This document shows positions 1 to 7,554 of a DNA stretch of 9,952 nucleotides, piece by piece. The translations under genes and the position numbers were made by a program. Positions within the stretch are counted from its first letter, which is position 1; each line of letters begins with the position of its first letter. This DNA is from JBGPNN01 sp041487495 (lineage in GTDB: Bacteria > Sysuimicrobiota > Sysuimicrobiia > Sysuimicrobiales > Humicultoraceae). Where the stretch lies: NCBI GenBank assembly GCA_041487495.1, contig JBGPNN010000120.1, positions 1-9,952 of the forward strand, in the 5' to 3' direction. Under the pieces are notes generated by a model, which saw nothing but the letters and a program-made list of their open reading frames with translations, was not told the DNA's origin and did not search any database.

Positions 1-1815
1 CGCGAAGGCGATCTCCTGAATCGTCTTGGCGCGCTCCGGCGAACCCTTGACGAAGAACTTCCCTCGCTCCCATTCCAGGTCGGCCTCACTGGCCTCCAGG
101 AGGTGGGCCGCGATCTTGCGCGCCTTGTCGCGGATCTTTCGGGCGGCCATCGCGCCCGCCGCCCCGGCGACGGGGGTGCTGCGGCTCGCATAGGTGCCCA
201 GGCCGTAGGGCGCGGTGTCGGTGTCACCTTCCTCGACGGCGATGTCATCTTCGGGGATCCCGAGCTCATGGGCGATGATCTGCGCGTAGGTCGTCTCGTG
301 TCCCTGACCCTGCGACTTCGTGCCGAACCGCGCGATCACTTTGCCGGTGGGATGGACGCGGATCTCGGCGCTATCGAACATCTTGAGCCCCAGGATATCG
401 AACGTGTGCGAGGGGCCGGCGCCGACGATCTCGGTGAAGCTCGAGATCCCGATACCCATCAATTCGCCGCGCTTGCGCTTCTCCGCCTGCTCCTTGCGGA
501 GTGCGGCGTAGCTGATGATGTCCATCGCCTTCTTCAGCGCCGCCTGGTAGTTACCGCTGTCGTAGGTCCAGCCGAGCGGGGACTTGTACGGGAACGCGTC
601 TGCCCGGATGAAGTTCTTCATCCGGAAGTCGGCGGGATCCATGCCGAGATCGTGCGCGAGGATGTCCGCCATCCGCTCGATCATGTACGACGCCTCGGTG
701 ACCCGAAACGAGCAGCGGTAGGCGATGCCGCCCGGTGGTTTGTTCGTGTAGACGCCGTCGACTTCGGCAAACGCCGTCTTGAAATCATAGGATCCGGTGC
801 AGATCGAAATCAGCCCCGCGGGGAACTTGGACGGGTTGGCGGCCGCGTCGAAGGCGCCGTGGTCGGCGATCGTCTTCACGCGGAGTGCCGTCATGGTCCC
901 GTCCTTCTTGGCCGCGACTTCGGCGGTAATGTGATAGTCACGGGCGAACGAATCGGCCTGGATGTTCTCCATGCGATCTTCGATCCACTTCACGGGCTTA
1001 CCGGTGAGGACCGAGGCCGCGACCGCGATCACGTAGCCCGGGTAGACCGGGACTTTCCCGCCGAACCCGCCGCCGATGTCCGGGGCGATCACCCGTATCT
1101 TGTGCTCGGCCAGACCCAAGTGGCCCGCTACCAGAGCGACGACGGTGCGGATCGCGTGCGGGGCCTGCGTCGTCATCCAGAGGGTGAGTTTCCCGTCGAT
1201 GGGATCCCACTGAGCGATGCAGCCGCACGTCTCGATCGACGCGACGTGAATGCGCGGAATGTACATATCCTGCTTGACCTTGACCTCCGCGCTTTGGAAC
1301 GTCTTATCGGTACCTGCCTGGTCACCCACCTGCCAGTGCCAGATGTGGTTGTTCTTCTGCTCCCGATCCGCCCGCAAGACGGGGGCGCCGGGCTCCAGCG
1401 CCTTCTTCGGATCGACCACGACGGGCAGCGGTTCGTACTCCACTTCGACCGCGGTGACGCCGTCGGCGGCGATGTACCGTTCGGTGGCCAACACGGCGGC
1501 CACTTCCTGTGCCTGATAGAGGACGGTGTCAATCGGCAGCACCATCTGCTTGTCCGACATCAGCGTAGGCATCCAGGCGAGACCGTACTTCTCCAGATCC
1601 TTACCGGTGATGACGGCCAGGACGCCGGGGATGGCCAGGGCTTTCTCGGGGTGAATGGCCTTGATCGTCGCGTGCGCGTAGGGGCTGCGCACGATGTCGA
1701 GATAGAGCATTCCTGCAAGTTTGATGTCGTCGATGTAGGTGCCCTTGCCGCGGAGGAACCGGGCATCCTCCTTGCGCTTGACTGAATGCCCCATCCCGTG
1801 AGCCTGGGTGGCCAT
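1..1815 (-). CDS. coxL: Aerobic carbon monoxide dehydrogenase large (molybdopterin) subunit, form I, 3' end missing
   Basis: This is the catalytic subunit of Mo-Cu CO dehydrogenase, which oxidises CO to CO2 in the cytoplasm or at the inner membrane face. Codons 1-605 are present; the family is about 800 residues, so the C-terminal quarter, including the base-catalyst glutamate, lies beyond the left edge. Residues 365-371 read AYRCSFR, the form I signature, with Cys368 as the expected ligand of the Mo-S-Cu site; form II relatives have AYRGAGR. Other cofactor-binding stretches are IGGGFGGK (247-254), QAPHAIRT and QGQGHETT (502-509). The N-terminal part (HSVKRKEDARFLRGKGTY) is the usual start of the family. 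ATG at 1815 is preceded by GAGGAG at 1830-1825, nine bases upstream and embedded in the last codons of coxS, so translation is probably coupled. From memory, the match to characterised CoxL proteins is continuous along the whole visible length. Confidence 0.96.
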   Translation of the reverse strand, partial: MATQAHGMGHSVKRKEDARFLRGKGTYIDDIKLAGMLYLDIVRSPYAHATIKAIHPEKALAIPGVLAVITGKDLEKYGLAWMPTLMSDKQMVLPIDTVLYQAQEVAAVLATERYIAADGVTAVEVEYEPLPVVVDPKKALEPGAPVLRADREQKNNHIWHWQVGDQAGTDKTFQSAEVKVKQDMYIPRIHVASIETCGCIAQWDPIDGKLTLWMTTQAPHAIRTVVALVAGHLGLAEHKIRVIAPDIGGGFGGKVPVYPGYVIAVAASVLTGKPVKWIEDRMENIQADSFARDYHITAEVAAKKDGTMTALRVKTIADHGAFDAAANPSKFPAGLISICTGSYDFKTAFAEVDGVYTNKPPGGIAYRCSFRVTEASYMIERMADILAHDLGMDPADFRMKNFIRADAFPYKSPLGWTYDSGNYQAALKKAMDIISYAALRKEQAEKRKRGELMGIGISSFTEIVGAGPSHTFDILGLKMFDSAEIRVHPTGKVIARFGTKSQGQGHETTYAQIIAHELGIPEDDIAVEEGDTDTAPYGLGTYASRSTPVAGAAGAMAARKIRDKARKIAAHLLEASEADLEWERGKFFVKGSPERAKTIQEIAFA

Positions 1816-1820
1816 GGCGA

Positions 1821-2318
1821 TTAGCTCCTCCCCCCGGCCGCCGCCGGTTGGCTGCGAATCTTCTCGGCTGCGTACTTGATCGCTTCGACGATGTTCACGT
1901 ACCCCGTGCAGCGGCAGAGGTTGCCGGAGATCGCCCAGCGGATGTCCTCTTCCGACGGGTTGGGGTTCCGCTGCAGGAGGGCGTAGCTCGTCATCATCAT
2001 GCCCGGTGTGCAGAACCCGCACTGCAGGCCATGTTTCTCGTGGAAGCCCTCCTGGACGGGATGCAACTGCCCGTCCTTGGCCAGTCCTTCGACCGTCATC
2101 AGTTCGCGGCCGTCGACCTGCACCGCGAAGATGGTGCAGGATTTGACGGGACGACCGTCCATCATCACGGTACAGGCGCCGCAGTTGGTCGTATCGCACC
2201 CAATGTGGGTGCCGGTGAGACCGAGCACTTCCCGGATGAAGTGCACCAGCAGGAGGCGGGGCTCGACCTCAGCCTCGTGGGCCGTGCCATTGATCGTGAC
2301 CCGAATCCGATGCGCCAT
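1821..2318 (-). CDS. coxS: CO dehydrogenase small [2Fe-2S] subunit
   Basis: CoxS passes electrons from the Mo-Cu site of CoxL to FAD in CoxM. With the ATG at 2318 it has 165 residues, the usual family length. The plant-type [2Fe-2S] cluster ligands are Cys41, Cys46, Cys49 and Cys61 (motif GCDTTNCGACT). The second, C-terminal all-helical cluster uses Cys100, Cys103, Cys135 and Cys137 (QCGFCTPGM and LCRCTGY). An in-frame GTG at 2327 would add three residues and overlap the coxM stop as GTGA. I prefer the ATG because the protein then starts MAHRIRV like other CoxS and has a purine-rich GGGGTGAGGGAG just upstream. Its 3' end carries the ribosome binding site of coxL, five bases before that gene's start codon. 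Confidence 0.96.
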   Translation of the reverse strand: MAHRIRVTINGTAHEAEVEPRLLLVHFIREVLGLTGTHIGCDTTNCGACTVMMDGRPVKSCTIFAVQVDGRELMTVEGLAKDGQLHPVQEGFHEKHGLQCGFCTPGMMMTSYALLQRNPNPSEEDIRWAISGNLCRCTGYVNIVEAIKYAAEKIRSQPAAAGGRS

Positions 2319-2323
2319 CTCCC

Positions 2324-3193
2324 TCACCCCCTGGCCTTCTGGAGGGCCCGCTTGAGCGCCCTCGCCGTCAGCACCCGTACCATGTCTCGCTTGTACTCCG
2401 CCGGGCCACGCAGGTCGGTGGCCGGGTCACATTCGGCGGCTGCGACCTTCGCGGCGTCAGCAATCACGCCGTCGGTCGGCGATTGGCCGCGCAGGCGCGC
2501 CTCGGCGCCTTTGGCGCGCAACGACGTCGGTCCAACATTGCACAAGCCGATGCCGACCTGCTCGCACCGGCCGGAGCCGTCGAGCACGACGTAGGCTCCC
2601 ACGGCCACGATGGCAAAGTCGCCGACCTTGCGCTCGAGTTTGAGGTACGCGGCCCCGCTCCGCGCCGGGGGCTGAGGGATGCGCACTTCGGTGAGGATCT
2701 CGTCGGGGCTCAGGGCGGACTGGAACGTGTCGACGACGAATTCGTCGATCGGGATCACACGCTCGCCGCGCGGGCCCGTCGCCGCGACGGTGGCGCGTAC
2801 CGCGAGCATCGCCGCCCCCCAGTCGCCTGCGGGGTCGGCGTGGGCCAGTGATCCGCCGATCGTCCCCATATTGCGGACCAGGGGATCGGCGATGACCCTG
2901 GCGGCATCAGCCAGCAGGGGATAGCGAGTCCGGATGAGTTCGGACGTTTCGAGATCGCTGTGCCGCGTCATGGCCCCGATCCGCAACGCGCCGTCCGCTT
3001 CTCGGATGTAGGCCATCCCCGGGATCCGGTTGAGATCGATCAGATACCGGGGGGCGGCCAGACGAAGTTTCATCAAGGGGACCAGGCTATGTCCCCCGGC
3101 AAGCGGCTTCGCCTCGGCCCCATGTGTCTTGAGCAGACCCACCGCCTCCGCAACCGTCTTGGGAGCGATGTACTCGAACCCATCTGGTATCAT
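2324..3193 (-). CDS. coxM: CO dehydrogenase medium (FAD) subunit
   Basis: This is the flavoprotein subunit of CODH, which receives electrons from CoxS and passes them to the quinone pool. From the ATG at 3193 it is 289 residues, close to known CoxM length. The two FAD pyrophosphate-binding motifs sit at the canonical positions: AGGHS at 32-36 and TIGGS at 111-115, followed by HADPAGDWGA. The segment YLKLERKVGDFA resembles form I CoxM proteins, in line with the AYRCSFR motif in coxL. The start is chosen because MIPDGFEYIAPKT is the typical CoxM N-terminus and G-rich GGGGTGGG precedes the ATG. The frame stays open upstream through an IclR-type HTH segment to a GTG at 3496, so a gene caller would report a 390-residue fusion. 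The stop at 2324-2326 lies six bases ahead of the coxS ATG. Confidence 0.94.
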   Translation of the reverse strand: MIPDGFEYIAPKTVAEAVGLLKTHGAEAKPLAGGHSLVPLMKLRLAAPRYLIDLNRIPGMAYIREADGALRIGAMTRHSDLETSELIRTRYPLLADAARVIADPLVRNMGTIGGSLAHADPAGDWGAAMLAVRATVAATGPRGERVIPIDEFVVDTFQSALSPDEILTEVRIPQPPARSGAAYLKLERKVGDFAIVAVGAYVVLDGSGRCEQVGIGLCNVGPTSLRAKGAEARLRGQSPTDGVIADAAKVAAAECDPATDLRGPAEYKRDMVRVLTARALKRALQKARG

Positions 3194-3496
3194 CCCACCC
3201 CACCCCCTATGCCTCATTCTTCGTGGCGACACTCGCACGCCGGGCCGCGACGCGGGACTGCGGCGCACAGTAGGGCGGCCTGGTTCGAACACGGCGTGTC
3301 CCAGCGTGAAGCGCTTCGACTGCGGAGAGTAATTCAGGAAACCGAATTGCTCAAACGTCTTCAAGATACCGTAGCAGGTGCTCTTGTTAAGGTCGAGCGC
3401 CTTGTGGATTTCGGCAAGCGGGGCGCCTTGGGCACCCCGATGTTTGAGGTATCGAAGGATCCTGATGGCCCTGACGACTGCAGGTACCACGGACAC
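3194..3496 (-). pseudogene. IclR-type winged-helix domain, effector domain missing; in frame with coxM
   Basis: From a GTG at 3496, about 66 residues match the N-terminal DNA-binding domain of IclR-family regulators: VPAVVRAIRILRYL (helix 1), GAPLAEIHKALDLNKSTCYG (helix-turn-helix), ILKTFEQFGFLNY and KRFTLG (wing). The roughly 180-residue GAF-like effector domain that should follow is absent. After about residue 74 the frame becomes arginine/proline-rich and uses AGA and AGG codons that are unlike the flanking genes, which suggests non-coding or decayed sequence. A plus-one shift near 3285 would read NQAALLCAAVP and stop at TGA 3214-3216, about 20 bases before the coxM ATG. The segment could therefore be a remnant of a regulator disrupted when the cox genes arrived, a functional HTH-only protein, or the N-terminus of an HTH-CoxM fusion. 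The HTH identification is firm; its status is not. Confidence 0.68.
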
Positions 3497-3522
3497 CCGC
3501 CAGGCTGCAATCCAACGTAAGG

Positions 3523-3550
3523 GAACTCAAGGGTGTTCTGTGGAGAGAAC
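3523..3550. promoter_or_regulatory. Candidate operator: alternating GAAC/GTTC half-sites
   Basis: The 113-base spacer 3497-3609 between the IclR segment and the stop of the cyclase/ATPase gene holds GAAC at 3523, GTTC at 3535 and GAAC at 3547, each 12 bases apart in alternating orientation. The right-hand pair forms the interrupted palindrome GTTCTgtggagAGAAC (3535-3550). Palindromes immediately upstream of an IclR-type gene are a usual place for its operator, but no factor can be assigned. I see no convincing -35/-10 pair and no clear terminator in this spacer. Confidence 0.3.
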
Positions 3551-3609
3551 GTCCTATCCTGCCGGAGATGGAGGAATCGCGGCGCCGGTCTCGCTGCGAA
3601 CGGACGACG

Positions 3610-6249
3610 TTACGCTCGCGCGGGCCCGTACGCGAGCAGGATCGCCTCGTCCACGGTCAGCTCCCGGCCGCGGGCGAAGGCGACGTCGAAGGCCTCGTCG
3701 CCGAGGGCCCGGCGCGCCTCCACGGACGGGTCCTCGATATGGACGATGTCGAGCGCGGTCGCCAGTTCACCCAGTGGCTCTCGAAGGGCGGCGATGGTGC
3801 CCAGCACCTCGGCGGCTCGCTCCGTGGTTCCTTCCGCGACGAGTGCGAATGCCCCTATCAGCAGGCAGTTCACCACGGTCGGCATGTCGCCGGCGGCCCG
3901 GAAGATCCCCATCGCCTCACGGAGCGCGGCGCGCGCGCCGTCGAAGTCGCGGGCATAGATCTTGAAGATCGCGGCGAGCGTGAGCGCACTCCCGATCCGG
4001 AACGGTTCACGCAACTCGCGGAACGTTCGCAGGTTCTCCTCCTCGAGGGCGAGCGCCGCGCCGTAGTCGTGCTGGAGGTAGAGGGCGAACGCAAGCGCCT
4101 CGCGCACCTTGGTGCTGCCCGAGCGGTCGCGCAGTCGCTCGTACGTCGCCAGGCTCTGCTCGTACAGAGGCCGTGCCGCCTCCATGCGGCCGGCGATCAT
4201 GTCCACGAAGCCAAGGTTGTAGAGCGCGTCCGCGAGGTTGACCGGGTCGTCGAGTTCGCGCTCGATGGCAAGACACTCGCGGTAGGCGTGGTTTGCCGCC
4301 TCGAAGTCGCTCCGCCAGTACGCCACCCCGCCCAGCCCGGTCAACGCCTTCGCGCGACCCGGGGTCCGCGCGCCTGCGTCGGGGCGCGCGAGCAGCGCTG
4401 TCAGCTCGTCGTAGCCCTCGGCGAGGTGGGCGCGCTGGTGCCAGAACCGCCACAGGGCGCCAGCCGTAGCGAGGGCCAACTCCACCCGGCCGGACTCAGC
4501 CGCCCAGTACATCGCCGCACGGAGGTTGTCGCGCTCCTCTTCCAGGCGATCCAACCACTCGACCTGGTGCGTCCCGAGCAGCTCCGGCTCCGCCAGGCGG
4601 GCCAGGTCGGCGAAGTACTCCCCGTGGAGGCGCCACGTGGCCGCAGCGTCCGGGCTCTCCGCAAGGCGCTCGCGTGCGTACTCGCGGATGGTCTCGAGCA
4701 TGCGGAACCGCGGCTCCCCGTACGGGGTGTCGTCCTGGCGGACGAGGCTCTTGTCAACAAACGACACGAGCCCATCGGCCACGTCCATGCCAAGGTCCCC
4801 GGCCGGATCGCAGATCGCCTGGGCGCTCTCGAACGAACAGCCACCCTGGAAGACGGCCACGCGGCGGAACAACGTTCGCTCCACCGGGTCCAGCAGGTTG
4901 TGGCTCCAGTCGATCGCGGCGCGCAACGTCTGCTGACGGACCGGCAGGTCGCGCGCGCCTCCGGTCAACAGGGAGAGGCTCTTCTCCAGCCGGGCAAGGA
5001 TCGCTTCGGGCGCGAACAGCTTCACGCGGGCGGCTGCCAGCTCGATCGCCAGCGGCAGCCCGTCCAGCCGGGCGCAGATGGCCGCCACGGCCGGTGCGTT
5101 CTCGTTGGTCACGGCGAAGTCCGGCCGCACGGCCCCCGCACGCTGAATGAAGAGCGCCACCGCGTCGTACTGCGAGAGCATGCCGACCGGCGGCAGATGC
5201 CGGACGTCCGGCAGCCCCAGCGGCGGTACCAGGTACTCCTGCTCGCCGCGGACGTGCAGCACCTCGCGGCTGCTCGTGAGCACGGTCAGCATCGGCGCGG
5301 CGGCGAGCAGCTCGCCGACGACCGCGGCGCCGGCAACGAGCTGCTCGAAGTTGTCGAGGACCAGGAGCACCCGCCGGTCATGCAGGTATTCCTTGAGGGA
5401 CTCCAGGACGGGCCGGTTCGGCTCCTCGCGCAGCCCGATCGCCCGCGCGATTGTGGCCGGGAACAGGGCCGGATCGGTGATGGGCGCCAACTCGACGAAG
5501 AACGTGCCGCCGGGGTAGTCGGCACGCACGTCCTCGGCCACGCGCAGGCTGAGTCGCGTCTTGCCGGTTCCACCCGGCCCGGTCAGCGTGAGGAGGCGCG
5601 TCGCCTTGAGGAGCCGGCGCACCTCGACGATCTCGTGCTCGCGGCCCACGAAGCTCGTGACCTGCCGGGGCAGGTTGGTCGGCGCCTCCAACGTGCGCAG
5701 CGGAGGGAAGTCGGGGAGGAGGCCCGGCGCCACGATCTGCAGGATCCGCTCCGGCCGCTCCAGATCCTTGAGACGATGCTCACCCAGGTCGCGCAGCGCG
5801 ACGCCCGGCGAAAGCGAGCCCTCGACCAGGGCGCCGCTGGCGCCCGACACCACCACCTGACCACCGTGCGCCGCCGCTGCGATCCGCGCAGCACGATGCA
5901 CGTCCAGCCCGACGTAGGTGTCGCCGCCCAGGATGCCCTCGCCCGTGTGGAGACCCATGCGGACGCGGATCGCTCCGACGTCGGGCGGCCACGGTTCTGC
6001 GGCGAGCGCCCGCTGCGCGGCAACGGCCGCTGCAACGGCCCGCGGGGCAGACGGGAAGACGACGAAGAACGAATCGCCTTCGGTGGCGATCTCGACACCG
6101 CCGCCCGACGCGAAGGCTTCGCGCAGGAGGGCCTGGTGGCGCTCCAGGATCGGCGGATACCTGGCCCCGAGCGCGGCCACCAGCCGCGTTGAGCCCTCGA
6201 TATCGGAAAAGAGAAAGGTGACAGTGCCCGTGGGGAGGCGGTCGGACAT
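3610..6249 (-). CDS. Class III cyclase-homology / AAA (STAND-type) ATPase / TPR signalling protein
   Basis: This 879-residue multidomain protein resembles the large 'adenylate cyclase plus predicted ATPase' proteins common in actinobacterial, chloroflexotal and related genomes. Residues 1-175 are a class III nucleotide cyclase homology domain with both metal-binding aspartates (Asp16 in FSDIEGST, Asp59 in EGDSFF). The usual substrate lysine position is Ala55, and the transition-state Asn position is His118 (DVHRAAR, Arg122 kept), so cyclase activity or specificity is uncertain. Residues about 195-480 are an NTPase: Walker A GPGGTGKT (224-231), Walker B VLLVLDN (294-300), LTSSRE, and GLPLAIELAAARVKL. 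A winged-helix region (LLDPVERTLFRRVAVFQGG) and several TPR-like helical repeats follow to the C-terminus. There is no C-terminal LuxR HTH and no membrane segment. The start ATG at 6249 gives the family's typical MSDRLPTGTVTFLFSDIEG; the open frame further upstream is a shadow of the VOC gene, 26 bases away. Confidence 0.9.
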   Translation of the reverse strand: MSDRLPTGTVTFLFSDIEGSTRLVAALGARYPPILERHQALLREAFASGGGVEIATEGDSFFVVFPSAPRAVAAAVAAQRALAAEPWPPDVGAIRVRMGLHTGEGILGGDTYVGLDVHRAARIAAAAHGGQVVVSGASGALVEGSLSPGVALRDLGEHRLKDLERPERILQIVAPGLLPDFPPLRTLEAPTNLPRQVTSFVGREHEIVEVRRLLKATRLLTLTGPGGTGKTRLSLRVAEDVRADYPGGTFFVELAPITDPALFPATIARAIGLREEPNRPVLESLKEYLHDRRVLLVLDNFEQLVAGAAVVGELLAAAPMLTVLTSSREVLHVRGEQEYLVPPLGLPDVRHLPPVGMLSQYDAVALFIQRAGAVRPDFAVTNENAPAVAAICARLDGLPLAIELAAARVKLFAPEAILARLEKSLSLLTGGARDLPVRQQTLRAAIDWSHNLLDPVERTLFRRVAVFQGGCSFESAQAICDPAGDLGMDVADGLVSFVDKSLVRQDDTPYGEPRFRMLETIREYARERLAESPDAAATWRLHGEYFADLARLAEPELLGTHQVEWLDRLEEERDNLRAAMYWAAESGRVELALATAGALWRFWHQRAHLAEGYDELTALLARPDAGARTPGRAKALTGLGGVAYWRSDFEAANHAYRECLAIERELDDPVNLADALYNLGFVDMIAGRMEAARPLYEQSLATYERLRDRSGSTKVREALAFALYLQHDYGAALALEEENLRTFRELREPFRIGSALTLAAIFKIYARDFDGARAALREAMGIFRAAGDMPTVVNCLLIGAFALVAEGTTERAAEVLGTIAALREPLGELATALDIVHIEDPSVEARRALGDEAFDVAFARGRELTVDEAILLAYGPARA

Positions 6250-6275
6250 CGGCGGACGGGTGCTGCCCCGAGGCC

Positions 6276-6653
6276 TCAGCCTTGCCGCAGGCCGAGGATA
6301 TTGCCCTCCGTGTCGAGGAACCAGGCGCCGCGTGCCGGCCCCAGTTGCGCGATGTGGCCGGTCGTCTTCAGCGGGCCCTCGGCGTAGTCGATGAATTGCA
6401 CCCCGCGGCGGTCCAGGTCGCGCACGGTGGCTTCGATGTCGTCGACCTCGAAATGCGCGACCGTGTGGTCGGCCTTTGTCTGGCCACGACGGAAGATCGA
6501 CAGCTGGTTGCCGTGCCCGGCGGCGAATCGCGCCGACGGCGCGGGCGACTCGAAGAGCAGCGGCAGCCCCAACGTCTCGCCGTAGAAGCGCTTCGCACGG
6601 TCGAAGTCGACGACCGGCACCGTGGTGACCAGCATCGCGTCGCACAGCTTCAT
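6276..6653 (-). CDS. VOC-fold (glyoxalase/bleomycin-resistance superfamily) protein
   Basis: A 125-residue protein with the paired beta-alpha-beta-beta-beta layout of the vicinal oxygen chelate superfamily. Visible marks are VPVVDFDRAKRFYGETLGL in the first module, HFEVDDIEATVRDLDRRG in the second, and the closing DTEGNILGLRQ, which carries the usual acidic metal-ligand position. The substrate cannot be told from sequence; members include lyases, dioxygenases, epimerases and binding proteins. The start is ATG 6653 (MKLCDAMLVTTVPV), with GAGGAAG four to five bases upstream. The longer open frame to 6770 overlaps the preceding FAD-subunit gene and is not supported. It lies 25 bases after that gene and 26 bases before the cyclase/ATPase gene, so co-transcription is likely. 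Confidence 0.88.
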   Translation of the reverse strand: MKLCDAMLVTTVPVVDFDRAKRFYGETLGLPLLFESPAPSARFAAGHGNQLSIFRRGQTKADHTVAHFEVDDIEATVRDLDRRGVQFIDYAEGPLKTTGHIAQLGPARGAWFLDTEGNILGLRQG

Positions 6654-6678
6654 GGCTTCCTCATCACCGGCCCGGGGG

Positions 6679-7554
6679 TTACTTCCGAGTTCGGACGCGG
6701 TCGCGAGCACCCGCGATTGCGCGCTGCGTGAGTACCCTGGCCAAATGCCGGCGGAATGCCTCGCTGGCATGCATGTCGGTGTTGACGTCCACGCCGTTGG
6801 CCGCGGTCGTCGCGGCGTCGGCCAGCAGATCGTCGGTCAGTTCCCGGCCGGCGAGGGCCTGCTCGACCTTCGCGGCCCGGTAGGGTGAGGGCGCCACGCC
6901 GGTGATCCCAACCCGAGCCCCCGTACACCGGCCATCGGCATCGAGTGCGACAGCCGCAGCCACGCCGGCCAGCGCAAACCCGGACGCCGGATTCGCCATC
7001 TTGATGTAGGCTGCACCGGCCCGCGGGACGGCCACGGGCACACTGACGTCAATGAGCAACTCGTCGGCCTGGCCCGCGGTGGCCATGAGCCCTCGGAAAA
7101 ATCCGTCGACCGGCACGGTGCGGCTGCCCCCGGATCCCTGCAGCGTGAACTCGGCACCCAGCGCCAGCAGCACCGCCGGGTAGTCCGCAGCGGGATCGGC
7201 GTGCATCACGCTCCCGCCGATGGTACCCAGGTTGCGCACCTGGAGGTCGCCGATGAGCGACGCGCACTCGGCGAGCACCGGTGCGGTCCGTCGCACGGCC
7301 GGGGTCGATTCGATCATCCAGTGCGTGGCCAGGGCGCCCATGTGGAGCCGCCCGTCGCGGACGCGGATGCGACGGAGTGCCGCGATCCGGGAGATGTCGA
7401 CGATCTGCGACGGCACGGCCACCCGCAGCTTCATCATCGCCAGCAGGCTCTGCCCGCCGGCGAGCACTTTCGCGTCGGGCCCCAGGGTGTGCAGGAGCCG
7501 GATGGCCGCCTGCAGCGTCTTCGGACGGTGATAGGTGAACGCAGCCGGGATCAT
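6679..7554 (-). CDS. Second CoxM-like FAD-binding subunit, without L or S partner here
   Basis: A 291-residue paralogue of CoxM, colinear with the coxM at 2324-3193. FAD motifs are again at the canonical places: AGGQS at 32-36 and TIGGS at 111-115, followed by HADPAADYP. Unlike coxM it carries KMANPASGFALAGVAAAV, resembling the HPASG-type signature of form II and other hydroxylase medium subunits, so it probably belongs to a different subfamily. Its ATG overlaps the coxG stop as ATGA (7551-7554), indicating translational coupling. No iron-sulfur or molybdenum subunit flanks it. It could exchange with CoxM, serve another hydroxylase encoded elsewhere, or act with CoxG. The fold is secure; the role is inference. 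Confidence 0.9.
   Translation of the reverse strand: MIPAAFTYHRPKTLQAAIRLLHTLGPDAKVLAGGQSLLAMMKLRVAVPSQIVDISRIAALRRIRVRDGRLHMGALATHWMIESTPAVRRTAPVLAECASLIGDLQVRNLGTIGGSVMHADPAADYPAVLLALGAEFTLQGSGGSRTVPVDGFFRGLMATAGQADELLIDVSVPVAVPRAGAAYIKMANPASGFALAGVAAAVALDADGRCTGARVGITGVAPSPYRAAKVEQALAGRELTDDLLADAATTAANGVDVNTDMHASEAFRRHLARVLTQRAIAGARDRVRTRK

Noticed and set aside
103..1785. Plus-strand open frame of 560 codons opposite coxL
   Set aside because: It is a shadow of coxL. The minus strand gives an uninterrupted, family-consistent CoxL with the AYRCSFR motif.
3568..6192. Very long plus-strand open frame (874 codons) opposite the cyclase/ATPase gene
   Set aside because: It is antisense to a gene with unmistakable cyclase and Walker motifs. 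Its translation is Arg/Gly/His-rich with no recognisable domain, as expected for a high-GC shadow frame.
6250..6645. N-terminal extension of the cyclase/ATPase frame
   Set aside because: It is entirely antiparallel in composition to a domain (Arg/His-rich) and overlaps the VOC gene on the same strand in another frame. MSDRLPTGTVTFLFSDIEG at 6249 is the typical family start.
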